Positions 55,176-63,086 of a stretch of DNA of 64,000 nt are shown in pieces. Origin of the DNA: JAXGMV01 sp040772085 (GTDB taxonomy: Bacteria > Chloroflexota > Anaerolineae > Anaerolineales > Anaerolineaceae); assembly GCA_040772085.1 (NCBI GenBank), contig JAXGYU010000001.1, positions 496,001 through 560,000 of the forward strand, given 5' to 3'. A program made the translations under genes and the position numbers. Below the pieces are notes generated by a model that did no database searches, was not told the origin of the DNA, and worked only from the letters and a program-made list of their open reading frames with translations. The first letter of the stretch is position 1, and the number at the start of each line of letters is the position of its first letter.

Positions 55176-55823
55176 ATGAAAAAGATCGTCATTCTGCTTG
55201 GACCTCCAGGCGCCGGCAAGGGGACGCAGGCCAAACTGCTGGCTGGCCGGTTAGGATTGGCGCATATTTCCTCCGGCGATCTGTTTCGCGAGAATATCAA
55301 GGGCAATACCAAACTGGGTATGGATGCCAAAGGTTATATGGACCGCGGCGAACTGGTCCCGGATGCCTTGACCATCTCGATGATCAAAGACCGTATCAGC
55401 CGCCCGGACTGCGACAAGGGCATCATGCTCGACGGATTCCCGCGCACGATTCAGCAGGCGACCGCTCTGGCCGATATGCTGGCCGATTCCGGCGATAAAG
55501 TCGCCGTCGTGCCTTACATTTCTGTCCCACCCGAAGTGCTGGTAGAGCGGCTCTCGGGCCGCTGGACCTGTCCGGCATGCGGAAGCGTGTATCACACGGT
55601 CTTCAATCCGCCCAAGGTGGCGGAAGTCTGTGATCATGACAGAGCTAAACTGGTGATGCGTGATGACGACAAGCCAGAAACGGTCAAAAACCGCATCGAT
55701 GTTTATTTCAAACAGACGATGCCGCTGATCGAGTTCTACAAGCATGAAGGCATTCTGAAAGAAGTTGACGGCACTCAGGAAATCAACCTGGTGACCGAAG
55801 ATTTATTGAAAGCGATAGGTTAG
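55176..55823 (+). CDS. adk: Adenylate kinase
   Basis: AMP + ATP to 2 ADP phosphotransferase of 215 residues. P-loop GPPGAGKGT (7-15), SSGDLFRE, LDGFPRTIQQA and a long lid. The lid has CPAC and, further on, CDHD: three cysteines plus an aspartate, a zinc-binding arrangement seen in Gram-positive-type kinases. It lies directly after secY in the classical secY-adk-map order. Confidence 0.97.
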   Translation: MKKIVILLGPPGAGKGTQAKLLAGRLGLAHISSGDLFRENIKGNTKLGMDAKGYMDRGELVPDALTISMIKDRISRPDCDKGIMLDGFPRTIQQATALADMLADSGDKVAVVPYISVPPEVLVERLSGRWTCPACGSVYHTVFNPPKVAEVCDHDRAKLVMRDDDKPETVKNRIDVYFKQTMPLIEFYKHEGILKEVDGTQEINLVTEDLLKAIG

Positions 55824-55831
55824 TTTTACGA

Positions 55832-56656
55832 ATGGTGTGGTTCAGGAACGTGACGATTAAAAGCCGGAAAGAACTCGCGATCATGCGCGAGGCCGGCCGC
55901 ATCAACGCTGAGGCACTGCAGGCAGCTTATTTGGCATTGAAACCTGGCGTTACCACCGCCGAAATCAATGCCGCGGCTGAAGCCGTCCTGAAGAGCTATG
56001 GCGTGTATTCACCGTTCCTTAATTATCCAGGCCCATACCCATACCCTGCCAGCACAAACGTCAGCATCAATGAAGAACTGGTGCATGGCATTCCTGGCAG
56101 CCGCAAGATCAAGGCAGGCGATGTCGTCTCGGTTGACTGCGGAACGGTCTATGAAGGCTATGTGGGTGACAGCGCGTTCAGCGCCGTCGTTGGTGAGGCG
56201 TCAGCCGAGGTGCTAGATCAGGTAGCTGTGACCGAACAGGCACTCTACGTCGGTATCTCCAAGATGGTAGCCGGCAACCGTACCGGTGATGTCTCGGCTG
56301 CTATTCAGGCGTACGTAGAGTCGAAGGGGTATCAGGTCGTCCGCGAATACACTGGTCATGGTGTTGGCAGACAAATGCACGAAGGCCCGCAGCTTCCCAA
56401 TTATGGGACTGCCGGACGGGGCATGCTGCTGCAGCCTGGCATGGTGATCGCGCTTGAGCCGATGGTGATGAAGGGTACCTATGAAACCCTGACCCTGGCT
56501 GACCAGTGGACGGTCATCTCTGCTGATAAGAAGCTGACCACGCATTGGGAGCACACGGTCGCTGTCACGGACGGCGAGCCGATGATCCTGACTTGTCTGG
56601 CCGACGGCAGCAGTCCGGCGAAAATTGCTGGACAGCTCCAGCCCATTGGAGTATAA
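55832..56656 (+). CDS. map: Methionine aminopeptidase type I
   Basis: Cobalt/manganese-type enzyme removing N-terminal methionine after deformylation, 274 residues. Metal ligands are traceable: DCGTVYEGYVGD (two Asp), GHGVGRQMHEGP (His), ALEPMV (Glu) and WEHTVAVTDGEP (Glu). It lacks the zinc-finger N-terminal extension. The C-terminus runs about 15 residues past the usual end. Partner of def elsewhere in the window. ATG 55832 has no clear Shine-Dalgarno. Confidence 0.95.
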   Translation: MVWFRNVTIKSRKELAIMREAGRINAEALQAAYLALKPGVTTAEINAAAEAVLKSYGVYSPFLNYPGPYPYPASTNVSINEELVHGIPGSRKIKAGDVVSVDCGTVYEGYVGDSAFSAVVGEASAEVLDQVAVTEQALYVGISKMVAGNRTGDVSAAIQAYVESKGYQVVREYTGHGVGRQMHEGPQLPNYGTAGRGMLLQPGMVIALEPMVMKGTYETLTLADQWTVISADKKLTTHWEHTVAVTDGEPMILTCLADGSSPAKIAGQLQPIGV

Positions 56657-56702
56657 TTGCAACTTTGCGACAATCAATTTGTCTCAAAACGAGGAGTAGT
56701 AA

Positions 56703-56816
56703 ATGAAGGTAACATCATCAATCAAGAAGCGCTGTTCTAAGTGCAAGATCGTCAAGCGATCGGGCATATTGTTTGTCATCTGTGAAAATCCGAAACACAA
56801 GCAACGACAAGGGTGA
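56703..56816 (+). CDS. rpmJ: 50S ribosomal protein L36
   Basis: Tiny zinc-ribbon protein of 37 residues, easily missed. It starts MKVTSSIKKRCSKCKIVKR and ends with VICENPKHKQRQG. Cysteines at CSKC and VIC and the histidine in PKHK make the zinc site. GAGGAG at 56691-56696 precedes ATG 56703. infA, which lies between map and rpmJ in many bacteria, is absent: only 46 bases separate the two. Confidence 0.95.
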   Translation: MKVTSSIKKRCSKCKIVKRSGILFVICENPKHKQRQG

Positions 56817-56822
56817 TGAGTT

Positions 56823-57212
56823 ATGGCAAGAATTGAAGGTGTAGATTTACCACGTAACAAACGCATCGAAATCGCGCTGACCTATATCTATGGTATTGGT
56901 CGCACGCGAGCCGAGAAAATCATCGCTTACACCAAAATCAGCCCTGATATTCGTGTCAAGGACCTGACTGAGACTGATGCCAATACGCTGCGCGATTACA
57001 TCAGCCAGAACTTCACCGTAGAAGGTGACCTGCGACGCGAGAAACAGATGGCGATCAAGCGTTTGATCGAAATTGGATGTTATCGCGGCTTACGGCACCG
57101 CCGTAACCTGCCCGCCCGCGGACAGCGAACCCGCACCAACGCGCGCACCCGCAAGGGACCGAAGCGCACTGTTGCCGGTCGTGGCCGCCGCCGTGGCGCA
57201 ACCAAGAAGTAA
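56823..57212 (+). CDS. rpsM: 30S ribosomal protein S13
   Basis: Head protein bridging to the large subunit, 129 residues. ARIEGVDLPRNKRIEIALTY, IYGIGRTRAEKI, YRGLRHRRNLPARGQRTRTN and an Arg/Lys-rich tail are conserved. It begins six bases after rpmJ. Confidence 0.96.
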   Translation: MARIEGVDLPRNKRIEIALTYIYGIGRTRAEKIIAYTKISPDIRVKDLTETDANTLRDYISQNFTVEGDLRREKQMAIKRLIEIGCYRGLRHRRNLPARGQRTRTNARTRKGPKRTVAGRGRRRGATKK

Positions 57213-57230
57213 TCATCCATTTGCCTGGCT

Positions 57231-57267
57231 GCTGAGAGAGGGCTGTATGCCCTTGCGGCTGCTCAGC
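57231..57267 (+). other. Nested hairpin between rpsM and rpsK
   Basis: GCTGAG (57231-57236) pairs with CTCAGC (57262-57267), enclosing AGGGC (57239-57243) with GCCCT (57249-57253). The 102-base gap is unusual in this dense operon. No T-run follows. S4 represses the alpha operon in E. coli through a leader structure, so a similar site is conceivable. Confidence 0.45.
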
Positions 57268-57314
57268 TTCAGGTTATGGTGAATTTGAAACAGATATAGA
57301 TAGAGTGAGGATTT

Positions 57315-57719
57315 ATGGCACAAAACGTTCGATCAACCCGGCGAACCAGTACCGCCAAAAAGGCAAAACGAACCATTTCGTCCGCTCAGGTGCATGTATT
57401 TGCGTCATTCAACAACACCATCATTACCATCTCTGACCTGCAGGGCAACACCGTCTGCTGGGGAAGTTCCGGTTCTGCTGGCTTCAAAGGCTCGCGCAAA
57501 AGCACGCCTTTCGCAGCACGTCTTGCTGCTGAGCAAGCGATGAAAGTTGCCATGGGTATGGGCGTGCAGGAAGTTGATCTGATCATCAAAGGACCCGGCC
57601 CCGGTCGTGAATCCGCGATCCGCGCTGTCCAGTCTTTAGGCATTAAAGTCAGATCAATTGCCGACATCACCCCGGTACCCCATAACGGCTGCCGACCTCC
57701 CAAAAAACGCCGCGTGTAA
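57315..57719 (+). CDS. rpsK: 30S ribosomal protein S11
   Basis: Platform protein of 134 residues. AQVHVFASFNNTIITISDLQ, WGSSGSAGFKGSRKSTPFAA and HNGCRPPKKRRV at the end are conserved. It lies between rpsM and rpsD in the alpha order. Confidence 0.96.
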   Translation: MAQNVRSTRRTSTAKKAKRTISSAQVHVFASFNNTIITISDLQGNTVCWGSSGSAGFKGSRKSTPFAARLAAEQAMKVAMGMGVQEVDLIIKGPGPGRESAIRAVQSLGIKVRSIADITPVPHNGCRPPKKRRV

Positions 57720-57734
57720 GAGGAGTATTTAAGA

Positions 57735-58376
57735 ATGGCTCGATATATTGGACCAGTTTGCAGACTTTGCCGCCGCGAAGGCGAAAAGTTATTTTTGAAA
57801 GGCGCCCGCTGTTTCAGCCCCAAATGCGCCTTTGACCGCCGAGGCTACGCCCCGGGTCAGCATGGCAAGAGCAAGATGGGCCGCGGTGAACGCGGTGAAT
57901 CAGATTACGCGAAACAGCTCCGCGCCAAGCAAAAAGCCCGCCGCCTGTACGGCACTCTGGAACGCCAGTTCCGCCGTATGTTCGGCAAGGCATCAGCCAT
58001 GCGTGGTTTGACCGGTTTGAACCTGCTGCAATTGCTCGAGATGCGCCTGGACAACGTTGTCTATCGCCTCGGTCTGGCAGACAGCCGCAGTCAGGCACGC
58101 CAGCTCGTGACCCACGGTCATTTCAATGTCAATAACAAGCGCACTGATATCCCTTCAATGATCCTGAAACCCGGCGACACCATCGCCGTGCGGGAGATCT
58201 CCGGCGCTAATACCTACTTCAAGCAGCTTCCCGATTTCGCGGAGAAGAAGACTGTCTCTCTGTGGCTTGAAAGGGATTTGAAGAACCTCTCAGCGAGAGT
58301 GCTGCGGGTGCCCGAACGTGGTGACATTGACGGCAACCTCAATGAACAGCTGATCGTTGAGTACTACTCCAGATAA
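57735..58376 (+). CDS. rpsD: 30S ribosomal protein S4 (zinc-binding form)
   Basis: 16S 5'-domain assembly protein of 213 residues. The N-terminus has four cysteines (C9, C12, C26, C31) that form a zinc site, found in a subset of bacteria. An S4 RNA-binding domain follows: RLDNVVYRLGLADSRSQARQ and LVTHGHFNVNNKRTDIPS. AGGAG precedes ATG 57735. It is a possible regulator of this operon. Confidence 0.96.
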   Translation: MARYIGPVCRLCRREGEKLFLKGARCFSPKCAFDRRGYAPGQHGKSKMGRGERGESDYAKQLRAKQKARRLYGTLERQFRRMFGKASAMRGLTGLNLLQLLEMRLDNVVYRLGLADSRSQARQLVTHGHFNVNNKRTDIPSMILKPGDTIAVREISGANTYFKQLPDFAEKKTVSLWLERDLKNLSARVLRVPERGDIDGNLNEQLIVEYYSR

Positions 58377-58419
58377 TCTGGACTGAGGATCGGAATTTAA
58401 CGGGACTGTAATTTGAAAC

Positions 58420-58432
58420 GAGGTGGAACTTG
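58420..58432 (+). promoter_or_regulatory. Ribosome binding site deciding the TTG start of rpoA
   Basis: GAGGTGG (58420-58426) is correctly spaced for TTG at 58430. The first in-frame ATG (58445) has no Shine-Dalgarno sequence, and starting there would trim the N-terminus by five residues. Confidence 0.6.
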
Positions 58433-59392
58433 GCACTGAATAATATGGTAACACCTAGGGTTGAACGCGAAGCAGAAGCACGGAACTATGGCAAATTCGT
58501 TATCAGTCCTCTGGAACGTGGTTTTGGTGTGACCATCGGCAATGCCCTGCGACGGATTTTACTGTCGTCGCTGGAGGGCGCTGCCATTTCATCAATTCGA
58601 ATCTCCGATGTCCAGCATGAGTTCAGCGATATCCCCGGTGTGCGCGAAGATGTCATTCAGGTGATGCTGAAGGTCAAACAATTGCGCATGATCCTGCACG
58701 ATGTCGACACTTCACATTTGCACATCGAAGTGAAAGGCGCTGGTGAGGTCACCGGTGCTGACATCCAGCTGCCAGCGGAAATCGAGATCATGAATCCGGA
58801 ACTGGACCTGTTCACCGTTGACGATGAACACGCCCACCTGGAGATTGACATGACTGTCGAACGCGGCAGGGGCTATTCACCCGCCAGCGACCGCATCGGC
58901 TATCTGCCGATCGGTGAGCTGCCGGTGGACGCGATCTTCACGCCCATCAAGCGTGTCAACTGGACGGTAGGTTCTGCCCGCGTCGGACACAACACTGACT
59001 ACGACAAACTGGTTCTGGAAATCTGGACCGACGGCACCATCACCCCGGAAAAAGCGCTTGCTGACGCCTCGAAGATCATGATCAGCCACCTGCGCTTCAT
59101 CTCTGGTATCGGTGACGAAGTCTTTGAAGTCCAGCCGGAAGCGGAACAGACCAACAGCCATCTGACCAGCGAAGCTGCCGAAACGCCGATTGAAAACCTG
59201 GACCTCTCCGTCCGCGTCTTCAATTCGCTCAAGCGCACCGGCATCACGACCGTTGGTGACGTGCTGGAGCTGCTCGGCAAGGGTGATGAAGCTGTGATGT
59301 CGATTAGAAATTTTGGTGAGAAAAGCCTGGATGAACTGACGCAGAAGATGGCGGAGAAGGGCTTCATGTCACCTTCAGAAAAAATGGAGTAA
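58430..59392 (+). CDS. rpoA: DNA-directed RNA polymerase alpha subunit
   Basis: Assembly platform of RNA polymerase, 320 residues. The N-terminal domain (to about residue 230) has KFVISPLERGFGVTIGNALR and RRILLSSLEGAAI, and the C-terminal domain has LDLSVRVFNSLKRTGITTVG and RNFGEKSLDELTQKM, which bind UP elements and activators. The gene uses a TTG start. It sits between rpsD and rplQ as usual. Confidence 0.97.
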   Translation: MALNNMVTPRVEREAEARNYGKFVISPLERGFGVTIGNALRRILLSSLEGAAISSIRISDVQHEFSDIPGVREDVIQVMLKVKQLRMILHDVDTSHLHIEVKGAGEVTGADIQLPAEIEIMNPELDLFTVDDEHAHLEIDMTVERGRGYSPASDRIGYLPIGELPVDAIFTPIKRVNWTVGSARVGHNTDYDKLVLEIWTDGTITPEKALADASKIMISHLRFISGIGDEVFEVQPEAEQTNSHLTSEAAETPIENLDLSVRVFNSLKRTGITTVGDVLELLGKGDEAVMSIRNFGEKSLDELTQKMAEKGFMSPSEKME

Positions 59393-59397
59393 GTGAG

Positions 59398-59778
59398 ATG
59401 CGTCATCAGGTATCTGGTTACAAACTAGGACGAAGCAAAGATCAACGAACCGCTTTGGTGCGGACGATGATCAAGCAATTATTTGAGCACGAACGGATTC
59501 AGACAACCAATGCCAAGGCGCATGCTGTTCGTGGTAAAGCGGAGCGCTTGATCACTTTGGCAAAACGATCTGCCGATGGCAGTGACATGGACAAAGTGAA
59601 TGCCCGTCGTCTGGCTGCCACCCGTTTGGGCGGCGCGCCGGAGACGGTCAAGAAGCTCTTTGATGACCTTGCCCCGCGCTACAAAAACCGCGCCGGCGGA
59701 TACACCCGTATCTACAAGCTCGGTCAACGTCAGGGCGACGCTGCAGAAGTTGTAATGCTTGAGTTGGTTGAAGAGTAA
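59398..59778 (+). CDS. rplQ: 50S ribosomal protein L17
   Basis: Protein of 126 residues near the tunnel exit. MRHQVSGYKLGRSKDQRTAL, LFEHERIQTTNAKAHAVR, AERLITLAKR and GGYTRIYKLGQRQGDAAEVV are conserved. GTGAG before ATG 59398 is a modest ribosome binding site. Last gene of the classical alpha order. Confidence 0.96.
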   Translation: MRHQVSGYKLGRSKDQRTALVRTMIKQLFEHERIQTTNAKAHAVRGKAERLITLAKRSADGSDMDKVNARRLAATRLGGAPETVKKLFDDLAPRYKNRAGGYTRIYKLGQRQGDAAEVVMLELVEE

Positions 59779-59799
59779 ACCATCCTTCAAAAGGGTGGC

Positions 59800-60537
59800 A
59801 TGGCACCTTACAAACTGATCATATCTTACGATGGTACCCATTACTTCGGGTACCAGAGACAGGGCAACCAGAAAACCGTTCAGCTTGAGCTCGAGCGTGC
59901 GCTTCAGGCTCTCGGCTGGCAGGGACAATCGATCCTTGCTGCGGGCAGGACTGACAGCGGTGTGCACGCCCGCGCTCAAGTCATCCTGGCGGACATTGAA
60001 TGGAAGCATTCAGATGAATCGCTGGGTTATGCGTTGAACGCCCATTTGCCTGCTGACATCGCAGTGAGAGAAGTTTACCGGGCCGAAGCGGACTTCCACC
60101 CCCGTTATTCCGCTAAAGCGCGCACTTATCACTACCGCGTTTACTGTCAGCAAAATCGTGAGCCCCTCAAGGATCGTTTCGCCTGGCAGGTCTGGCCTGC
60201 GGTGAGCATGGCAGCACTCAATGAAACTGCCAGCCTCATTCTGGGCGAACACGATTTCAGCGCTTTTGGCCAGGCGCCAAAGGCAGGCGGTCCCACGATC
60301 CGCCAGGTCCATCAATCTGAATGGCACCTGCTGGAGGGTGAAATGCTGGAGTACCGGCTGACGGCAAACAGTTTCCTCTACCATATGGTGAGGCGGCTGA
60401 CCGCGAGCCAGATAGCAATTGCCCAGCAGCTCGTGCCTTTCACGCAAATGGAAGTCTGGCTGCAAGGCGCAAACGAGGTCGTCCAGTATCTGGCGCCTCC
60501 AAATGGTCTGGTGCTCGACTCGGTAAGATATGACTAG
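59800..60537 (+). CDS. truA: tRNA pseudouridine(38-40) synthase TruA
   Basis: Isomerises uridines in the anticodon arm of several tRNAs, 245 residues. ISYDGTHYFGYQRQ at the N-terminus, AGRTDSGVHA with catalytic D52, and FLYHMVRRL near the C-terminus are family signatures. Its place between rplQ and rplM is common in Gram-positive-type operons. Confidence 0.96.
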   Translation: MAPYKLIISYDGTHYFGYQRQGNQKTVQLELERALQALGWQGQSILAAGRTDSGVHARAQVILADIEWKHSDESLGYALNAHLPADIAVREVYRAEADFHPRYSAKARTYHYRVYCQQNREPLKDRFAWQVWPAVSMAALNETASLILGEHDFSAFGQAPKAGGPTIRQVHQSEWHLLEGEMLEYRLTANSFLYHMVRRLTASQIAIAQQLVPFTQMEVWLQGANEVVQYLAPPNGLVLDSVRYD

Positions 60538-60541
60538 TTAT

Positions 60542-60556
60542 TCCCGCACTGCGGGA
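60542..60556 (+). other. Short hairpin between truA and rplM
   Basis: TCCCGC-ACT-GCGGGA, a perfect 6-bp stem with a 3-base loop. No T-run follows, so it is not a standard terminator. Confidence 0.4.
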
Positions 60557-60582
60557 GCTATATACAGTGAACAGTGGAGAAG

Positions 60583-61014
60583 ATGACAGTGGAAAAGACA
60601 TATGTCATTAAAGGAAAAGCAGAACAAAAGTGGTTTGTGGTAGATGCCAACGAGCAGAATCTCGGCAGGCTCTCAACTAAAATTGCCGGCCTCTTGCTGG
60701 GCAAGCATAAGACCAACTTCACCCGCGGCGTCGATATGGGCGACTTTGTCGTTGTCATCAACGCTGAAAAACTTAAATTCAGCCAGGATCGCCTGGAGAA
60801 GAAGAATTATTACCGTCACTCGGGTTATCCCGGTGGTTTGAAAACTGTCACCCTGCGTGAGCAGCTCAAGCTCTTCCCTGAGCGCGTGATCAAGGAATCC
60901 GTCTGGGGCATGATCCCTCACGGCAACTTTGGACGCCAGGTCATCAAGCGCTTGAAAATCTATGCAGGCAATGATCATCCTCATCAGGCACAGAATCCTG
61001 AAGTGATCGAGTAA
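60583..61014 (+). CDS. rplM: 50S ribosomal protein L13
   Basis: Early assembly protein, about 143 residues. WFVVDANEQNLGRLSTKIA, LLLGKHKTNFTRGVDMGDFV, the YRHSGYPGGLK loop and GMIPHGNFGRQVIKRLKIY are conserved. The start is ambiguous: ATG 60583 is three bases after GGAG (60576-60579), GTG 60589 has better spacing, and GTG 60574 lies upstream of it. Confidence 0.95.
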   Translation: MTVEKTYVIKGKAEQKWFVVDANEQNLGRLSTKIAGLLLGKHKTNFTRGVDMGDFVVVINAEKLKFSQDRLEKKNYYRHSGYPGGLKTVTLREQLKLFPERVIKESVWGMIPHGNFGRQVIKRLKIYAGNDHPHQAQNPEVIE

Positions 61015-61027
61015 AGGAGCGGGAGAA

Positions 61028-61423
61028 ATGGTTGCTCAATATTTTGAAGGTATCGGACGCCGTAAGGAAAGCTCTGCCCGGGTTCGCATCATGCGAGGGT
61101 CAGGTTCGATCACGGTCAATGACAAACCGCTGGAAGAGTACTTCACCCGGTATGGCGACAGCGAAACCATTCTGGCGCCGATGCAGGCTGCCGGCATGGA
61201 TCGCAATGCCTACGATGTGACCGTCAAGGTTCAGGGCGGCGGCGTAACTGGTCAGACTGATGCTGTCATGCTCGGGCTGGCACGCGCCATGCTCAAGATG
61301 AACCCTGATGACATCGGCGCACTGCGCAAAGGCGGCTTCCTGACTCGCGATCCGCGCATCAAGGAACGCAAGAAGCCAGGTTTGAAGCGCGCCCGCAAGG
61401 CACCTACCTACACCAAGCGTTAA
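61028..61423 (+). CDS. rpsI: 30S ribosomal protein S9
   Basis: Protein of 131 residues whose C-terminal tail reaches the P site. YFEGIGRRKESSARVRI, VQGGGVTGQTDAVMLGLARA, and LKRARKAPTYTKR with the terminal Lys-Arg are conserved. AAAGGAGCGGGAG gives a strong ribosome binding site. It pairs with rplM as in nearly all bacteria and is closed by a terminator. Confidence 0.97.
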   Translation: MVAQYFEGIGRRKESSARVRIMRGSGSITVNDKPLEEYFTRYGDSETILAPMQAAGMDRNAYDVTVKVQGGGVTGQTDAVMLGLARAMLKMNPDDIGALRKGGFLTRDPRIKERKKPGLKRARKAPTYTKR

Positions 61424-61445
61424 ATCGCTGGACCTCATACCAAAC

Positions 61446-61479
61446 AAGCAGGCTCATCTGACGGTGATGCCTGCTTTTT
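61446..61479 (+). terminator. Intrinsic terminator after rpsI
   Basis: AAGCAGGC (61446-61453) and GCCTGCTT (61469-61476) form a perfect 8-bp stem, and the last pairs run into a T-tract (61475-61479). It ends the ribosomal operon. Confidence 0.85.
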
Positions 61480-61539
61480 GTTGGCTGCTCACGTTACAAT
61501 AAACGGGAACAAGATAGTGTTTTGAAAGGATAATGCCGG

Positions 61540-63006
61540 ATGAATAAACCAGTTGGGATCACCGTAATAGGCTGCGGCCCTGGTGACAGCCGCAACGTCA
61601 GCAAACAAGCCTGGGAAATCATGAGCAGCGCGGATGTCTTGCATTTCCGTACCAACCGGCTGCCATTGATCAATGATCTGCCGGCTACAGTAAAAATCGA
61701 GAGCTTTGACCACCTTTACGATGATGCCGAGATCTTCGAGGAAGTGTATGAGTCGATCATCGGGTCGATCCTCAGATTAGGCCAGACGGGCGTGATCTAT
61801 TGCGTCCCCGGGCATCCTTATGTTGCCGAAAGCACCGCGCCGGAAATCGTCAGGCGGGCTGCTGAACAGGGCATCCCGTACAGGGTGATCGATGGCATCA
61901 GTTTCCTTGAACCGGTCTTTACCGCCTTGCAGGTTGATCCATTCGACGGCCTGGCGTTACTGGATGCCGTTCAGTTGCGCAGCCTGCTGACACCGCCATA
62001 CCCGCCCAGCCAGGCGGCGTTGATTGCGCAGATATACTCGCGCGAGATCGCGTCAGACGTCAAACTGATGCTGAATTTCAATTATGGTGATGAGTTCCGG
62101 GTCAAACTGGTGCACGCTGCGGGCACACCGGACGAGCTGATCGAAGACCTGGCTTTGTATGAGATTGACCGCAGTGAACATATTGGCATCACCACCGCGC
62201 TGTATCTGCCGGCGCTGGAGCGGGAGAGCAGCTTTGAACAACTGCAGGAAGTCATCGCGCGTCTTCGAGCTCCGGACGGCTGTCCCTGGGATCGCGAGCA
62301 GACACACCTGTCATTGCGACAATATCTGCTCGAGGAAGCCTATGAAACTGTCGAGGCTCTGGATGCCGAGGATCCCGACAAGCTCAAGGAGGAGCTGGGT
62401 GACTTGCTGCTCCAGATCGTCCTGCACGCCCAGATCGCATCGGAAGAAGGGGAGTTCTTCCCGCACGAGGTGATGGCGGGCATCAGCAACAAGCTGGTCA
62501 GCAGACATCCGCATGTGTTCGGCGGTGTCAACGCGGAATCTGTCGGTGATGTGCTGCTGAATTGGGAGAAGCTCAAGGCTGATGAGCGCAAGCGGAAAGG
62601 GGAGAAAGCGCGCAAAGGCATGCTCAGCGGTGTATCCGCGGGTTTGCCGGCACTCATTCAGGCGCAGCAATACCAGGCACGAACATCCCGGGTCGGCTTC
62701 GACTGGTCCGAAGTCGAAGGCGTGGAGGCCAAGATCCACGAAGAGCTGGCTGAATTCAAACAGGCAGCAGAGGACGCGGAGAAGGAAAAAGAGATGGGCG
62801 ACCTGCTGTTCTCGGTTGTAAATCTCTCGCGCTGGCATGGGATTGATGCCGAAAGCGCCTTGCGCCGTTCGAATACCGAATTCCGCAAGCGATTTGAATT
62901 CATGGAGGAGGCTATCCAGGCTGACGATAAAATATTGGGCGAGCTGAGCCTGGAAGAGCTGGATGTTTACTGGGAAGAAGCGAAATCTGACGATAACGAA
63001 CATTAA
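61540..63006 (+). CDS. mazG: Tetrapyrrole methylase-like / MazG nucleotide pyrophosphohydrolase fusion
   Basis: YabN-type protein of 488 residues. Residues 1-220 resemble SAM-dependent tetrapyrrole methylases (VIGCGPGD at 9-16, YCVPGHPYVAEST), of unknown substrate in this fusion. Residues about 235-485 are two MazG domains: LRAPDGCPWDREQTHLSLR, EEAYETVEALD, EELGDLLLQIVLHAQ in the first, and EKEMGDLLFSVVNLSR in the second. MazG hydrolyses NTPs to NMPs, cleaning noncanonical nucleotides or (p)ppGpp-related pools. Ribosome binding site AAAGGA at 61525-61530. Confidence 0.93.
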   Translation: MNKPVGITVIGCGPGDSRNVSKQAWEIMSSADVLHFRTNRLPLINDLPATVKIESFDHLYDDAEIFEEVYESIIGSILRLGQTGVIYCVPGHPYVAESTAPEIVRRAAEQGIPYRVIDGISFLEPVFTALQVDPFDGLALLDAVQLRSLLTPPYPPSQAALIAQIYSREIASDVKLMLNFNYGDEFRVKLVHAAGTPDELIEDLALYEIDRSEHIGITTALYLPALERESSFEQLQEVIARLRAPDGCPWDREQTHLSLRQYLLEEAYETVEALDAEDPDKLKEELGDLLLQIVLHAQIASEEGEFFPHEVMAGISNKLVSRHPHVFGGVNAESVGDVLLNWEKLKADERKRKGEKARKGMLSGVSAGLPALIQAQQYQARTSRVGFDWSEVEGVEAKIHEELAEFKQAAEDAEKEKEMGDLLFSVVNLSRWHGIDAESALRRSNTEFRKRFEFMEEAIQADDKILGELSLEELDVYWEEAKSDDNEH

Positions 63007-63011
63007 TAATA

Positions 63012-63073
63012 TCAAACTATAACTTGACAATATCAAATAATACGTTATGATTTATAAATAACATATAGTTTGA
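63012..63073 (+). promoter_or_regulatory. Promoter bracketed by a 10-bp inverted repeat
   Basis: TTGACA (63024-63029), 16-base spacer, TATGAT (63046-63051). TCAAACTATA (63012-63021) and TATAGTTTGA (63064-63073) are perfect inverted arms flanking the promoter. AATATCAAA also occurs twice (63008-63016 and 63029-63037), exactly 21 bases apart. Together they look like a multi-site operator. Confidence 0.65.
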
Positions 63074-63086
63074 AGGCAGGTGTCAT

